Shown one piece after another: positions 8,202 through 18,144 of a DNA stretch of 63,862 nucleotides (position 1 is the first letter of the stretch; each line of letters starts with the position of its first letter). The translations under genes and the position numbers were made by a program. The notes under the pieces were generated by a model that saw nothing but the letters and a program-made list of their open reading frames with translations, did not search any database and had not been told where the DNA came from. Origin of the DNA: JAYZDF01 sp036337945 (GTDB lineage: Bacteria; Myxococcota; Kuafuiibacteriia; Kuafuiibacteriales; Kuafuiibacteriaceae); contig JAYZDF010000115.1 of assembly GCA_036337945.1 (NCBI GenBank), positions 1 through 63,862 on the forward strand, in the 5' to 3' direction.

Positions 8202-9725
8202 GTGTTTACCAGAAAACAACAGAACTTCCTGACGTCGCCTTGGACCGCCACCATTCCCATCAGCTTGCTTACAGCCTGTCTCGCTCAGCCTTCTGATGTT
8301 CAACCCCCTGAAAAAGGGCCTGAAACTTCGGTTTTGCAAGCGAATACTCGGCCTGGACCGGAACTTGATGTCAACGAGAGAGAGATCGTTGGTTTACCTG
8401 ACAGCCAACGAGGATTTGTCTTAAGGGGAGATTCTCTTCTGGTAAACACCTCAACTCAAGTTTGGTTCATTCCGGGACCGCTCGCTACTCCGGTCAATCT
8501 TTCCACAACTTTGGGTGGAATCATGGATGTCGTATCAGTGTCGGACTCCAGCTACCTACTCACAGATAAGAATGGTTTTTTCGTCTTTGAAAAAGGAGAA
8601 ATTTCTCCAACGCCTTTGTCTAGTGTCTGGACATCTTCACCCGCTCAAGACCTGCTAGCGACGCCTCGACCCAACCAGGAGGTTGATATTTGGATTGGCT
8701 CTGATGAAGGCATCGAACTTTGGAGAGCAGGGCGACTCTTCAAAATGAATGTTGGTGACATGCCGAGTAAACAGCCGATTCTCGCATTTGGTGCTCCTTA
8801 CGACGGCGCGCCGGCAATCTGGGTAGCATCAGAATCTACCGTTTACGCAATTGTCTTACAATCTAACGAAGTTTTGGTTTATCCAGACCTTCTGCCTGAG
8901 GCTCTCGATAATCATACCATCGAAGGAATGGTGGTTGATGGAGAAGGAACGCTTTGGCTTCTAGCCAACGGTGTTCTTCGCAGTCGCGGTTACGATGGCC
9001 AATGGTACATGCATACTCAACCGAGTGACGTGACATCAATAATCGGCAGTATTCACGCCCAGCAAATGTGGATTGAGGCCTCCGGAGAAATCTGGCGTCA
9101 TCAAGGAGGTGTCTTTAGAAAGGTGGCGAATCTGCCGTCTTCAACATTGTTGGGCATGTCTGAGAGTGGCTATGCCGTTATATCTAATCAGACAGGTATA
9201 AAGAGACTCGAAATCGGACGGGATATCCCGATTGAAGGTCTCAGCGATGGCGCCCTGGTTGCCGGCCTCGTGCAAGCCATTATTCGTCCGCCAGACTCGA
9301 CCAAAGTTGAAAATATTGAAGCCCTGCTCGATGGAGCTCAGGTTGAAGTGAAGCCATTTCCTTGGCGGGTTGAATTCGATGCTGAGAACCTTACGGACGG
9401 TTTTCATAGTCTTGTGGTTCGCGTCACGTACAGCGATGGGAGTGCCAGCGGAAACGCCCGAATAGGGTTCTTCGTCGGGCTAGCGAGCACCCCGACTTGG
9501 GGCTTGGAGATTAGTTTTCTTTCGCAGAACAAGTGTCAGCTTTGCCACAACGCTACCGGGGGAAATGCACGAGACTTGAGCTCTAAGGAGAGATGGGTTG
9601 AGGAAATCGACGAGATTATCGGAGCGCTGCGCTCCGGCCGTATGCCGCTTCCTCCATATCCGAGTCTGACTGAAAGTATGGTTGATCGACTTGAGCTTTG
9701 GAGAGACGCTAATTTCCCGGACTAG
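8202..9725 (+). CDS. lipoprotein with C-terminal CxxCH c-type heme motif
   Basis: 507 aa. The signal sequence ends in the lipobox LLTAC (Cys26), so the mature protein should be lipid-anchored outside the cytoplasmic membrane. Residues 60-350 contain repeated short strands with Trp motifs (VWFIPG, IWIGSDEGIELW, LWLLANG, MWIEASGEIW) as in a beta-propeller. Then comes an Ig-like stretch (about 350-430). The last 63 residues form a small cytochrome-c-like domain: CQLCH (445-449) and Met481 in SGRMPLPPYP as possible distal ligand. The start is GTG at 8202; no other start leaves the signal sequence intact. A redox role is inferred from the motif only. It is divergent from imuA. Confidence 0.75.
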   Translation: MFTRKQQNFLTSPWTATIPISLLTACLAQPSDVQPPEKGPETSVLQANTRPGPELDVNEREIVGLPDSQRGFVLRGDSLLVNTSTQVWFIPGPLATPVNLSTTLGGIMDVVSVSDSSYLLTDKNGFFVFEKGEISPTPLSSVWTSSPAQDLLATPRPNQEVDIWIGSDEGIELWRAGRLFKMNVGDMPSKQPILAFGAPYDGAPAIWVASESTVYAIVLQSNEVLVYPDLLPEALDNHTIEGMVVDGEGTLWLLANGVLRSRGYDGQWYMHTQPSDVTSIIGSIHAQQMWIEASGEIWRHQGGVFRKVANLPSSTLLGMSESGYAVISNQTGIKRLEIGRDIPIEGLSDGALVAGLVQAIIRPPDSTKVENIEALLDGAQVEVKPFPWRVEFDAENLTDGFHSLVVRVTYSDGSASGNARIGFFVGLASTPTWGLEISFLSQNKCQLCHNATGGNARDLSSKERWVEEIDEIIGALRSGRMPLPPYPSLTESMVDRLELWRDANFPD

Positions 9726-9769
9726 AGCCGCTTTCATTCGAGGCTGCCTCGAAAGGGTTTGGTATTCCG

Positions 9770-10852
9770 CTATGAGTTTAGAGATTCTAAGTGACGCTTT
9801 GCAGCCACTTGGAGCTGAGCCGGAGACTTGTCATTAGACAGCACCTTTCGATATAGCTCTGCTGCCATTTTGTCGTTCTCACTCATCCGGTAGGCCTCAG
9901 CGAGTCCAAATTCGATAGAGATTTGAGCAATAGACGCGAAATCAGCTCCGCGTTTATCAAGGAGCGAGAGCGCTCGCTTATAGCTTTCTACTGCAGCGGC
10001 GGAATCTCTTTTGCCCAAATAGGCGCTACCGAGCGCTGCAAAAAACGCAGCATCTGGATTCGGGAGTTTCGTAGATGCGTCGGTCAGGCTCTTAATCGCC
10101 AAATCAAATTTCTTCGCCTTAAGCGCAGTGAGTCCGTCCGAGAACATCTGAGTGGCGTCGCGGGTGGAAACCGGATCTTTTTCAGCGGGAGCTTCAGATT
10201 TCTCGGCGGTCTTCGTTTCTGGCGGTGCTTCTACAGCAACGTCCAATTTTGGTGCAGGTGGCGCTTCGGCCTTTGGTTTTTTAGAGCCGGCCGTCTCCAA
10301 TTCCGCAGCAAATGAAAGAGCCTTCTTTCGCCATTTCGCTCGATCTTTCCGTTTTTCAAGTGAGGCATATCGACGGTATGCTGCCGCAGCCCGAAGGTTC
10401 TCTTGGTTGGCGCGTAAAGCTTCGGCAAGTCCATATTGGGCGTCCGCGTCGTCGGGCTTCTCGGCTATATAAACACCATACGCCTTGATAGCTCGATCGT
10501 ACTTTTCAAGTTTTCTTAGAACGTAAGCCAGATTGTACGCGACCGCCATATTTGTGGGCTGGAGCCGATTTGCATTCACAAAAGCTTCTTCCGCGTTTAT
10601 CAGGTCCCTCGTAGCAAGGTACGTGTTTGCAAGATCCGTCCATGCTTCGGCAAATTCCGGCGAAAATTTTATCGCTCGCCTAAAGTTTGTGACGGCTTCC
10701 GGGTACTGTTTTTGCTTGAACTGCTTCACACCTTCCGCGTGAGCGGTTTGCGCCGCAACCGAAGTTTGCGCCGCGTACGTCAATTGAGCTGGAATAACTG
10801 ACAATCCTGCCATCGAGACTGTTAGGCTTAGCATTAGGAACTTATTTTTCAC
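9770..10852 (-). CDS. exported TPR protein
   Basis: 360 aa from GTG 10852, chosen because it gives a signal peptide (KNKFLMLSLTVSMAG, cleavage near YAAQ); an internal ATG at 10834 is the alternative. The mature part starts with three to four TPR units (AHAEGVKQFKQKQYPEAVTNFRRAI, FAEAWTDLANTYLATRDLINAEEAF, AVAYNLAYVLRKLEKYDRAIKAY and so on). An Ala/Pro/Lys/Glu linker follows (about residues 185-235), then two to three more TPR units at the C terminus. TPRs mediate protein contacts; the partner is unknown. The gene is divergent from the small gene at 11012 and converges with the CxxCH lipoprotein gene. Confidence 0.78.
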   Translation of the reverse strand: MKNKFLMLSLTVSMAGLSVIPAQLTYAAQTSVAAQTAHAEGVKQFKQKQYPEAVTNFRRAIKFSPEFAEAWTDLANTYLATRDLINAEEAFVNANRLQPTNMAVAYNLAYVLRKLEKYDRAIKAYGVYIAEKPDDADAQYGLAEALRANQENLRAAAAYRRYASLEKRKDRAKWRKKALSFAAELETAGSKKPKAEAPPAPKLDVAVEAPPETKTAEKSEAPAEKDPVSTRDATQMFSDGLTALKAKKFDLAIKSLTDASTKLPNPDAAFFAALGSAYLGKRDSAAAVESYKRALSLLDKRGADFASIAQISIEFGLAEAYRMSENDKMAAELYRKVLSNDKSPAQLQVAAKRHLESLNS

Positions 10853-11011
10853 GCATTTGGAGTTTAGCGGCCAATCTCCGCTGTGACTACGAGGGTTTAT
10901 CACTAAAAGCGAGATTGGGTCCTTTATTGCGCCGAATTGACCTGCTACGCTTCGCGTAGATTGGTGGAGTTTCGAGACAAATTGCCAAAGGACAAACACA
11001 AAGACCCACGG

Positions 11012-11269
11012 ATGGAGCCCGTGGTCATTCATGTGAGAGACGTGTTGAACCTGATGGACCAGGTACTGACGGGTCGAGCAGATATAAGCGAGATCTACCT
11101 GCTGGCGTGCGATATCGTCGAGGGCATCGAATGTGGCGCAGCGGAACTCGAAGATGCTCAATTGCTCGAGCCAATCTCTACGATTGCTCAAGCCAAAGCC
11201 ATTAGTCTTCCGCTAATTGAGGAAGTTCGGTCTCGACTGAGTCGCGGTCGAGACGCAGGCACGGCGTAA
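11012..11269 (+). CDS. small hypothetical protein upstream of sppA
   Basis: 85 aa from ATG 11012; upstream in-frame GTG 10964 and TTG 10937 would lengthen it, and none has a clear ribosome-binding site. The protein is acidic and predicted helical (VRDVLNLMDQVL, IYLLACDIVEGIECGAAELED, LPLIEEVRSRL) with no signal or membrane segment. I do not recognise the family. It lies 59 bases upstream of sppA on the same strand and may share its transcript. Confidence 0.45.
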   Translation: MEPVVIHVRDVLNLMDQVLTGRADISEIYLLACDIVEGIECGAAELEDAQLLEPISTIAQAKAISLPLIEEVRSRLSRGRDAGTA

Positions 11270-11328
11270 CTCGCATCCTGGTCATTGAGCACTGGACCCT
11301 CCGTCGTTACTGAGCTATTCCCAGAGCA

Positions 11329-12366
11329 ATGGATGAGCAGAACTCAGAACCCCAAGCGTCCCCATCGTACTCACCACCTCCGGAACCAGCGTACTATCCG
11401 CCTTCCCCGGTAGCGCCAGCGCGGCGTAGACCTCCTATTTTGTGGATCATTTTGGCCGTCTTTTCCGTTCTCTTCCTCGGTTCGCTTTCTTCTACCTGTG
11501 GGCAAATGGCGCAACTTCAAATGGGTGAAGAGGTTGTTGGTACAGGAAGTGACCGAGTCGGTGTGGTTGAGCTTATGGGGCCGATCACCGACACTCAGAA
11601 GCCAATACGAGATATTCGCGCTTTTCTGAAAAGGAAGGATATTCAAGCGCTCGTGATTCGCATCGACTCTCCTGGCGGTTCTGTCGCGCCATCCCAAGAG
11701 CTTTTCGACGAGATTAGAAATGCATCCTCTAAGTTTCCGATCGTTGTTTCGATGGGCAATCTCGCCGCGTCTGGGGGGTTCTGGGTTGCGATGGCCGGTG
11801 ATTATATTTTCGCCTCCCCAGGGACTATTACCGGTTCCATCGGGGTCATTTCTCAAAACCCAGACCTGAAACAGGTCGCTGAATTCCTTCGGTTTAATAT
11901 GAGGACTTATAAGTCTGGCCCGCATAAAGACATGGGAAACCCTTTTAGGACGATGACAGAGTCCGACGACGCAGTCTTCATGGAGCTAATTGACGACATC
12001 TACGAACAATTCGTCACTATTATTCACGAGAGACGCGGGATTGAGGTCGAAGAGATAAAGAAATTCGCCGATGGGCGAGTCTTCACGGGACGAGCAGCGA
12101 AAAAGTACGGCGTAGTCGACCAGCTCGGCGGATTGTATGATGCGGCTCACAAATCTGTCTTGATGGCGAGGCAGCGCGATGCCGTCGCACTAGGTCAGTC
12201 TGCTGAAACAATCAGTACCGAAACTGATATCAGCCTGGTATATCCCCAAAAACCTCGTGAAAGCCTTCTCGAGATGCTGACCGAAACTGCTGGGCGTGGT
12301 CTGGTCAACGGCATCAGTGATCGAATCGAGGAGCGAGCTGCGCGTTCGAACATAAAGCTAAAGTGA
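11329..12366 (+). CDS. sppA: signal peptide peptidase SppA-like S49 protease
   Basis: 345 aa, one S49 protease domain (the short form, unlike the tandem E. coli SppA). A Pro-rich cytoplasmic N terminus (1-35) precedes one membrane span (about 37-56), leaving the protease domain outside the membrane. Motifs: RIDSPGGSV (111-119), catalytic Ser148 in AASGGFW and the general base Lys200 in SGPHKDMGNPFR, giving the Ser/Lys dyad. The family degrades leftover signal peptides and other membrane peptides. Its stop overlaps the GTG of the next gene as GTGA, so sppA and the PEGA protein are translationally coupled. Confidence 0.9.
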   Translation: MDEQNSEPQASPSYSPPPEPAYYPPSPVAPARRRPPILWIILAVFSVLFLGSLSSTCGQMAQLQMGEEVVGTGSDRVGVVELMGPITDTQKPIRDIRAFLKRKDIQALVIRIDSPGGSVAPSQELFDEIRNASSKFPIVVSMGNLAASGGFWVAMAGDYIFASPGTITGSIGVISQNPDLKQVAEFLRFNMRTYKSGPHKDMGNPFRTMTESDDAVFMELIDDIYEQFVTIIHERRGIEVEEIKKFADGRVFTGRAAKKYGVVDQLGGLYDAAHKSVLMARQRDAVALGQSAETISTETDISLVYPQKPRESLLEMLTETAGRGLVNGISDRIEERAARSNIKLK

Positions 12367-13376
12367 TTCGTTGTTTGCAAATTATATCGCTGGGAAGCGT
12401 CATTGCGTTGCTTCAGGCAAGTGTGCTTCCGGGTATAGGTCGAGCGAATCCTAATGCGATGTCTGGCAAAGTGATCGGGATACTTCCGATTGCAAACAAT
12501 CAAGACGTTAACGAGTATTTGAATCAGGCGGTGAGAGGATACGAAGGTCTCAAAGTTGTATCACTGACTCGTATCGATGACATTCTTGGCCCCGGCACAA
12601 ATAAGCTCCTCCGCGCTTGCAAGTCTGATGATCAATGCCGAAGAGAGGCGCTTGCAGGACTTCGGCTCGACTACTTCATCGCCGGAGAAATCTCTTCAAC
12701 TGCGAGAGGTTCAAATTTGCGATTACGGCTCGTACAAATCAACAACGCTTCCCAGAACCTCTCCAAAATTACCGTCAATGCGAATATTTCTGACGAGGAG
12801 GTGCAAACGTTGAAACTGGCAGTCATTGATGCGGTTTCCTCATTATTCGGAGAATCGGGACTCCTTGCCTTTGGGACCATCGAGATTCGCACCAACTCAG
12901 AAGGCGCATCAGTCATCCTTAATGACCAAAACCTCGGAATTTCGCCGCTCCCGCCGATACGTGTACCAGCGGGTAGCCACCGTTTGAAAATTGAGAAAAA
13001 AGGTTTTCGACCTTGGTTCGGCTCCGTTGAAGTACTCCTTGGTGAAGCGGCGGTGTATGACGCTCAACTCGAAAAAAACAGAAGCACGTTGCCTCTCTAT
13101 CTCGGTGGAGGAGCGATATCTGCGGCTATAACGGGACTTATCTTCGGTCTGCACGCCACGCAGATAGCGAACGGGTGGGATACAGCGTGTGCGTCAAATG
13201 TATGTGGTGAAGGGTACTCAAGCGAACGCTATCGTGATGAAACTCGTTTGGTTGATATAGAAAGAAATGTGGCTAACGGTTTCTTCTCGGTGGCAGTCGG
13301 TTTAGGCATATCAGCTTTAGTTACCTATATTCTCGACGAGGGCGTGGATTCGAGCTCGGAGGGAGTTGCACCATGA
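12363..13376 (+). CDS. exported PEGA-domain protein
   Basis: 337 aa starting at a GTG that overlaps the sppA stop. A signal sequence (about residues 1-28, hydrophobic LQIISLGSVIALLQASVL) precedes a domain with LRLDYFIAGEISSTARGSNLRLRLVQI (about 100-125), of the kind seen in myxobacterial proteins that compare a score across a periplasmic parameter list. A PEGA repeat follows at about 170-235 (GTIEIRTNSEGASVILNDQ ... VPAGSHRLKIEKKGF). Two hydrophobic segments near the C terminus (LPLYLGGGAISAAITGLIFGL and FFSVAVGLGISALVTYIL) probably anchor it. PEGA domains are surface or scaffold modules. It shares an ATGA overlap with the next gene, so all three are coupled. Confidence 0.72.
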   Translation: MIRCLQIISLGSVIALLQASVLPGIGRANPNAMSGKVIGILPIANNQDVNEYLNQAVRGYEGLKVVSLTRIDDILGPGTNKLLRACKSDDQCRREALAGLRLDYFIAGEISSTARGSNLRLRLVQINNASQNLSKITVNANISDEEVQTLKLAVIDAVSSLFGESGLLAFGTIEIRTNSEGASVILNDQNLGISPLPPIRVPAGSHRLKIEKKGFRPWFGSVEVLLGEAAVYDAQLEKNRSTLPLYLGGGAISAAITGLIFGLHATQIANGWDTACASNVCGEGYSSERYRDETRLVDIERNVANGFFSVAVGLGISALVTYILDEGVDSSSEGVAP

Positions 13377-14428
13377 TACGTCGCAGACTTTTGGCTAATT
13401 ATGTCTTGGCACTGAGTATTCTGAGCGGTGGTTGTTTTGTTTCTGTGCCCGAAGTTGCAGATGATGAATTTGCCTGTGTTGATGACTTGCCTTTCGACGA
13501 CGGACTTCTTCAGTGCCCTCAGTCTCATTGGTGTTACGAAGGAAGCTGTAAACCTCGCTTTGGTTGTTCTAAACCAGACGCAGATAAAGCGGAGTGCGAA
13601 CTCTTTGTGGAACGCTGCGAGTTGAGCCTTACAGGTACTGTGTCCGCTGTATCTTGTGAATCCGGTGTACATACAGTGACAAGTACTCGCCCGTCTGAAC
13701 CGGACACGTGTGACTGCCCCGACGGAACGGCCTGTGTCATTTTTGCGGAAGCCTCCGGACAATCGGAACAGGATGCGTTCGAGCTTTATCTTGCGTCGAC
13801 CGCAGGAAACTTTACATTGCCTGCATCCTTCGGTTCTTCAGAACGGCCTGGAACTCGGGTATGTGCTCGCGGATGCTCAGGCGAGCTTGATTGCCCGGCC
13901 GGCCACACGTGTCGTCCGGCTTCGGTTTATAGTACCGATGCGCCAAGCGACTTTACCGACCGGAATACGATATCCGTGTGCTATCCAGACAATGTCATAA
14001 CGCTTACAGCTACGACGGCTGAATTCCCCGAGCTACCGAAAGAGCCCATTGAGAATGTCTGTCGCAGTCAAGCAGATTGCCAAAATCGAAATGTCACGTT
14101 CGATATTTGCCAGGTGAGAGTTGCTGTCATTCCTGACCACCCAAAGAATCCAGCCGGAGAGAGAGCTTGGGGCGAACATTTTGCACTTATTTCAACATGT
14201 GTTCAGCCTATTAGTTCCGGACTCACAAACGTAGATAAAGGCTGCGATACAGGCTCAGATTGTGAATCAGGTATTTGTCATAACGGAAGATGTGCGCGGT
14301 TGTGTGATTCTCGTCTGTTCGAACCCTGTCCAGGTGGGCGCTCATGCACAGATACACAGGTTTCGAGACCTATCAAAGGTGAAGAACGTAAAGTTCGCGA
14401 CAGAGTCTGGCTGTGTGAGGGCTTTTGA
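13373..14428 (+). CDS. Cys-rich lipoprotein
   Basis: 351 aa. The signal peptide ends in the lipobox LSGGC (Cys21). The mature protein is unusually rich in Cys arranged as CxxxxxC clusters (CPQSHWCYEGSC, CSGELDCPAGHTC, CDTGSDCESGICHNGRC), reminiscent of small disulphide-linked Dickkopf or Cys-rich repeats of myxobacterial surface proteins. Such a protein must fold outside the cytosol. The ATG overlaps the stop of the PEGA gene (ATGA). Function unknown; the operon links it to SppA and the PEGA protein. Confidence 0.75.
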   Translation: MIRRRLLANYVLALSILSGGCFVSVPEVADDEFACVDDLPFDDGLLQCPQSHWCYEGSCKPRFGCSKPDADKAECELFVERCELSLTGTVSAVSCESGVHTVTSTRPSEPDTCDCPDGTACVIFAEASGQSEQDAFELYLASTAGNFTLPASFGSSERPGTRVCARGCSGELDCPAGHTCRPASVYSTDAPSDFTDRNTISVCYPDNVITLTATTAEFPELPKEPIENVCRSQADCQNRNVTFDICQVRVAVIPDHPKNPAGERAWGEHFALISTCVQPISSGLTNVDKGCDTGSDCESGICHNGRCARLCDSRLFEPCPGGRSCTDTQVSRPIKGEERKVRDRVWLCEGF

Positions 14429-14443
14429 GGTTACCATAGGAAC

Positions 14444-16303
14444 ATGGCAACGGGACGAGTCCAAGAACCTTCAAATATAAGAAGCAACGGGCGTCGAACT
14501 CCTGAAACGACCTACGAAGAACTACTAAGGCTTTTAGAGGCAGCCTCGGCCATTGACTCCGCTCAAGCGGCCGAAATGGCTTCCAAACAAGAAACGTATC
14601 GTCGGACGTTCTTACGAGAAAAATACGGTGCAGCCGCTGCAAAGCAAAAGAGTAAAGAAAAACTCACTGCGGCTGAAATGATTAGCGCCGCTAAATTGCC
14701 TCATCCTAAACTCAAGAACCGATTAATCGATGAAGACATTTTGGCACAGCTTATGGCCAAAAATTCTGGCAAGCCATACGAGAAAATTGATCCGCTCGAG
14801 CTTGATATGAAGCTCATCACTACGACACTCTCTAAACGTTTTGCAGAACGACACGTTATGCTGCCCTTGCGCAAGTCGGGCGAGGTTCTAACGCTGGCAA
14901 TAGCTGACCCCAAAGAGATCTCAGGCGTAGATGAATTTGCACGCGTTACAGGGAGCAAGGTTGAAGCTGTTATCAGCGCGAAGAAAGACATCGTAGCGAT
15001 CATAAATCAGGTCTATGGGTTTCGGCAGGCAGTGAATAAGGTTGCTGAGGAAACATCTTCGGTATCGAGCAATATCCAAAACCTTGAGCAATTAGTCCGG
15101 GTTCGGAGTGCCGAGGAGATTGATCCTGGTGACCGAAAAATCGTCGCAGCTGTCGAGTATTTGCTTAATAGCGCATTCGATAATCGTGCTAGCGACATTC
15201 ACGTAGAACCGAAGCGCGAATCGTCTCGGATGCGTCTGAGGATTGACGGTGTTTTGCATGATATTGGAGAGATTCCAGCGGCGGTACATCCTGCGATTGT
15301 ATCGCGGATAAAGATATTGGCACGCATGAATATCGCAGAAAGGCGGCGTCCTCAGGATGGTCGTATAAAAACGATGCGTGGAGAACGAGAGATTGAACTT
15401 CGTGTGTCTGTGCTGCCAGTGGCTTTTGGAGAAAAGGTTGTCATCCGTATCTTTGACCCACAAATATTGCTTGCCCAGATTATCGATCTTGGCTTTTCGA
15501 GTAGTGAGCGCGAGGCCTATGAAAGATGGATAAACCGCCCTAATGGGTTAGTGCTGGTGACCGGCCCAACAGGTAGCGGCAAGACAACGACGCTCTATTC
15601 TACACTCAAATATCTTGCGAAACCTTCGACCAATATCGTGACGGTCGAGGACCCGGTCGAGATGGTCTACGAGCCGCTGAATCAAGTGGCCGTACAATCA
15701 CAGATCGATGTGACTTTTGCCGCAGCCCTCCGAACGATTTTACGTCAGGACCCGGATGTGATCATGGTGGGAGAAATTAGAGATGCTGAGACGGCCTCGA
15801 TGACCGTTCAGTCCGCGCTCACTGGGCATCTCGTATTTTCCACACTACACACAAACGATAGCGCTGGTGCGATCACACGATTGCTCGAACTCAACGTCGA
15901 GCCATTTCTCCTCTCTTCGGTGCTGACGGGTATTCTGGCGCAACGCTTGATGCGAAAGGTCTGCACTGAGTGTGCCGAAGAAGTCTTCCTTACCGAAGAG
16001 CAAGTGAGCGCACTCTCGATACCGATGAAACCGGGCGACCAGAGAAGATTACCCATCAAAAAAGGGGCGGGGTGCGTTCGCTGTCGCCACACTGGGCTGT
16101 ATGGGCGTGTTGGAATCTTCGAAATGATGGAGATTACGAGTCCTGTCAGAAAACTTATTCGCTCCGGCGCGGATAGCAAAGAGATAATTCGTGCCGCTAC
16201 ACTGGATGGAATGACAACTTTGCGGCAAGCGGCCATAAAGAAGCTCGCGCAGGGTGTGACTAGTTACGAGGAAGTATTCCGAGTTACTGCTGAATTGTCC
16301 TAA
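14444..16303 (+). CDS. GspE/PilB-family secretion or type IV pilus ATPase
   Basis: 619 aa. An N-terminal MshEN/GspE_N-type region (about residues 75-200, with the typical ending VAIINQVYGF) precedes the ATPase core: Walker A GPTGSGKTTTL (374-384), Asp box around VEDPVE, Walker B DPDVIMVGEIRD and His box LVFSTLHTNDSAGAITRL. A zinc tetra-cysteine follows (KVCTECAEE, then GCVRCRHTGLYGR). These ATPases drive pilus extension or type II secretion from the cytoplasmic face. No pil or gsp genes are nearby, so it is an orphan and PilB versus GspE cannot be settled. It starts 15 bases after the Cys-rich lipoprotein gene. Confidence 0.88.
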   Translation: MATGRVQEPSNIRSNGRRTPETTYEELLRLLEAASAIDSAQAAEMASKQETYRRTFLREKYGAAAAKQKSKEKLTAAEMISAAKLPHPKLKNRLIDEDILAQLMAKNSGKPYEKIDPLELDMKLITTTLSKRFAERHVMLPLRKSGEVLTLAIADPKEISGVDEFARVTGSKVEAVISAKKDIVAIINQVYGFRQAVNKVAEETSSVSSNIQNLEQLVRVRSAEEIDPGDRKIVAAVEYLLNSAFDNRASDIHVEPKRESSRMRLRIDGVLHDIGEIPAAVHPAIVSRIKILARMNIAERRRPQDGRIKTMRGEREIELRVSVLPVAFGEKVVIRIFDPQILLAQIIDLGFSSSEREAYERWINRPNGLVLVTGPTGSGKTTTLYSTLKYLAKPSTNIVTVEDPVEMVYEPLNQVAVQSQIDVTFAAALRTILRQDPDVIMVGEIRDAETASMTVQSALTGHLVFSTLHTNDSAGAITRLLELNVEPFLLSSVLTGILAQRLMRKVCTECAEEVFLTEEQVSALSIPMKPGDQRRLPIKKGAGCVRCRHTGLYGRVGIFEMMEITSPVRKLIRSGADSKEIIRAATLDGMTTLRQAAIKKLAQGVTSYEEVFRVTAELS

Positions 16304-16321
16304 TTACGGGAAAGGAACAAG

Positions 16322-18034
16322 ATGGCTGTTGAATCAAGGTTTGCCGCTCCGGTTATTCGACAAACAAAAGTCCTTATCTCCGCGAAACTGAAAAACCTGC
16401 GAGGTAAGAGTCGCGGCAGCGTTGGCCGCTTGCTCCTTAACGCGAGTCTTGCACTTCTTGTCTTGGTAGGCGCATATCAGGGAGGTTTGCGAGGCGCTGT
16501 ATTTTTGTGGAAATTAGACCCCTCGGACCCGCGGTTTGGCCTGATGCTGCTTCGAGCTATGTTGTCCCTGTCGACGCTTTTCTTGCTAACACTGCTGTTT
16601 GTGTCCAGTTTGGTGTCGTCTCTGAATACCTTTTACTTGGCCAAAGATCTAAGATTGATGTTGGCTCTTCCTCTGCATCCTGTAAGCTTTTATAGCGCGC
16701 GGTTGGCGGAAGTTTGCTTTCAAAGTGGTTGGGTCATCCTGCCCACCTTCGTCGCGACTCTATGGGGGGTAGGGTACGGAATAGATGCGTCGCTTCTATA
16801 CTATCTCTTTGTTCCTTTAGTGTTATTCGTGGCCATTTTTGCGGCATGCGCGCTTTCAATATTGCTTGTGACAATGATTTCATGTTTGGTTCCGGCGAAT
16901 CGGCTCAGAGAATTTTCTCTGGTTTTCAACGGTTTTCTGATTGTAGGTCTATATATTGCTATTCGGTCGGCGAGGTTAGAGAGGTATCTCAACCCAAATG
17001 AATTTAGGCATCTCCCATCGGCTCTAAAACGTTTTGGAAGCGACCAGCAATGGTTACCTAGCCAATGGATGACGGAGACGCTCATCTCCTCTACTGGGCA
17101 CGCTCAAGTGGTAAACTTTACGCCCTTCATCTACCTGGCCAGTCTGCTTCTCCTTTCTTGCATCGTTGGCTTTGCTGTGCATCGCCTTCTTTATTCGAAA
17201 GCCCGCGCCAAAGCGATAATTACCAGCACTACTCAAATTCAAAATCGGGGCGAATTTTTGGTCAAAGTTTTTACGGGGCTCGGCCGAATGTTCGGCTATC
17301 GAGGTCTAGATTTAGCAATGCTGAAAAAAGAAGCCCGAACAGTTGTGCGTGACCCGCAACAGTGGACTCAGATGTTTATGTTTGTGGGATTGTTTATTTT
17401 GTTTGGCTACAACTTTCGCTATCTCAACGAACTAAACCTTCCCGAGTTTATTGAGGTTCTTTTCTCACTCGGGATGACGGGATTTATTTTGTGTGCACTT
17501 TCACTAAGGTTCATTTATCCGCTTGTTTCTCTCGAGGGCGATGCTTTTTGGATTATTCGCAGTGCTCCGATTTCAGCGACGGACATCCTTCGGTCGAAGA
17601 CTAAGGCTGCGTTTCTCGTAGCGGAAGTCGTGGCTTTAATTATGGCTGTGGGGGCCAGTTGGGCGCTTGAGTTTAGTGCATTGGGCACAATTTTGAGTTT
17701 ACTCGTCGTTACTCCCGTTGCGATTTTGGCGTGTTCTTTAGGGGTCGGCCTTGGAGGCAGTTATCCTCGTTTTAGTTTTGAAAATCCACTGATGATTCCA
17801 ATGAGTCAGGGAGGTATGATTTTCATGTACTGGTCGTTGGGAACATTAGTTGTGTATTGCTTAGCCTGGGGATGGCCACTCTACGCCTTTCTAAATCCCT
17901 TGGTGATGGCAGGTACTGTCGAAAAGGTTTTGACCTATTCTCTAGCCCTCGTTGCTTTGGGTATCCCTCTCGTAAGTGCTTGGATAGGCTTCAAAATGGG
18001 GTGTAACCGTGTTGCCGAAGCGTTAGAGGGCTAG
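16322..18034 (+). CDS. polytopic membrane protein, ABC-2-type exporter permease candidate
   Basis: 570 aa with about 12 hydrophobic segments, for example LLLNASLALLVLVGAYQGG, LLTLLFVSSLVSSL, LLYYLFVPLVLFVAIFAACAL and LIMAVGASWALEF. The soluble stretch after the first six spans (DLAMLKKEARTVVRDPQQW) and the segment LEGDAFWIIRSAPIS are typical of large ABC-2-like permeases of putative exporters. No ATP-binding partner is adjacent. It lies 18 bases downstream of the PilB/GspE-type ATPase gene on the same strand. Substrate unknown. Confidence 0.65.
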   Translation: MAVESRFAAPVIRQTKVLISAKLKNLRGKSRGSVGRLLLNASLALLVLVGAYQGGLRGAVFLWKLDPSDPRFGLMLLRAMLSLSTLFLLTLLFVSSLVSSLNTFYLAKDLRLMLALPLHPVSFYSARLAEVCFQSGWVILPTFVATLWGVGYGIDASLLYYLFVPLVLFVAIFAACALSILLVTMISCLVPANRLREFSLVFNGFLIVGLYIAIRSARLERYLNPNEFRHLPSALKRFGSDQQWLPSQWMTETLISSTGHAQVVNFTPFIYLASLLLLSCIVGFAVHRLLYSKARAKAIITSTTQIQNRGEFLVKVFTGLGRMFGYRGLDLAMLKKEARTVVRDPQQWTQMFMFVGLFILFGYNFRYLNELNLPEFIEVLFSLGMTGFILCALSLRFIYPLVSLEGDAFWIIRSAPISATDILRSKTKAAFLVAEVVALIMAVGASWALEFSALGTILSLLVVTPVAILACSLGVGLGGSYPRFSFENPLMIPMSQGGMIFMYWSLGTLVVYCLAWGWPLYAFLNPLVMAGTVEKVLTYSLALVALGIPLVSAWIGFKMGCNRVAEALEG

Positions 18035-18144
18035 CGGGATTCTTAGCAGTGATGGCTGTCACAGACTTGAATTGTCGGCTCGAACATGGAACAAGGTAAT
18101 ATCTGAAAGTACGGGAAAGAAGAGTACCGGTGGGAGACAGAGTA

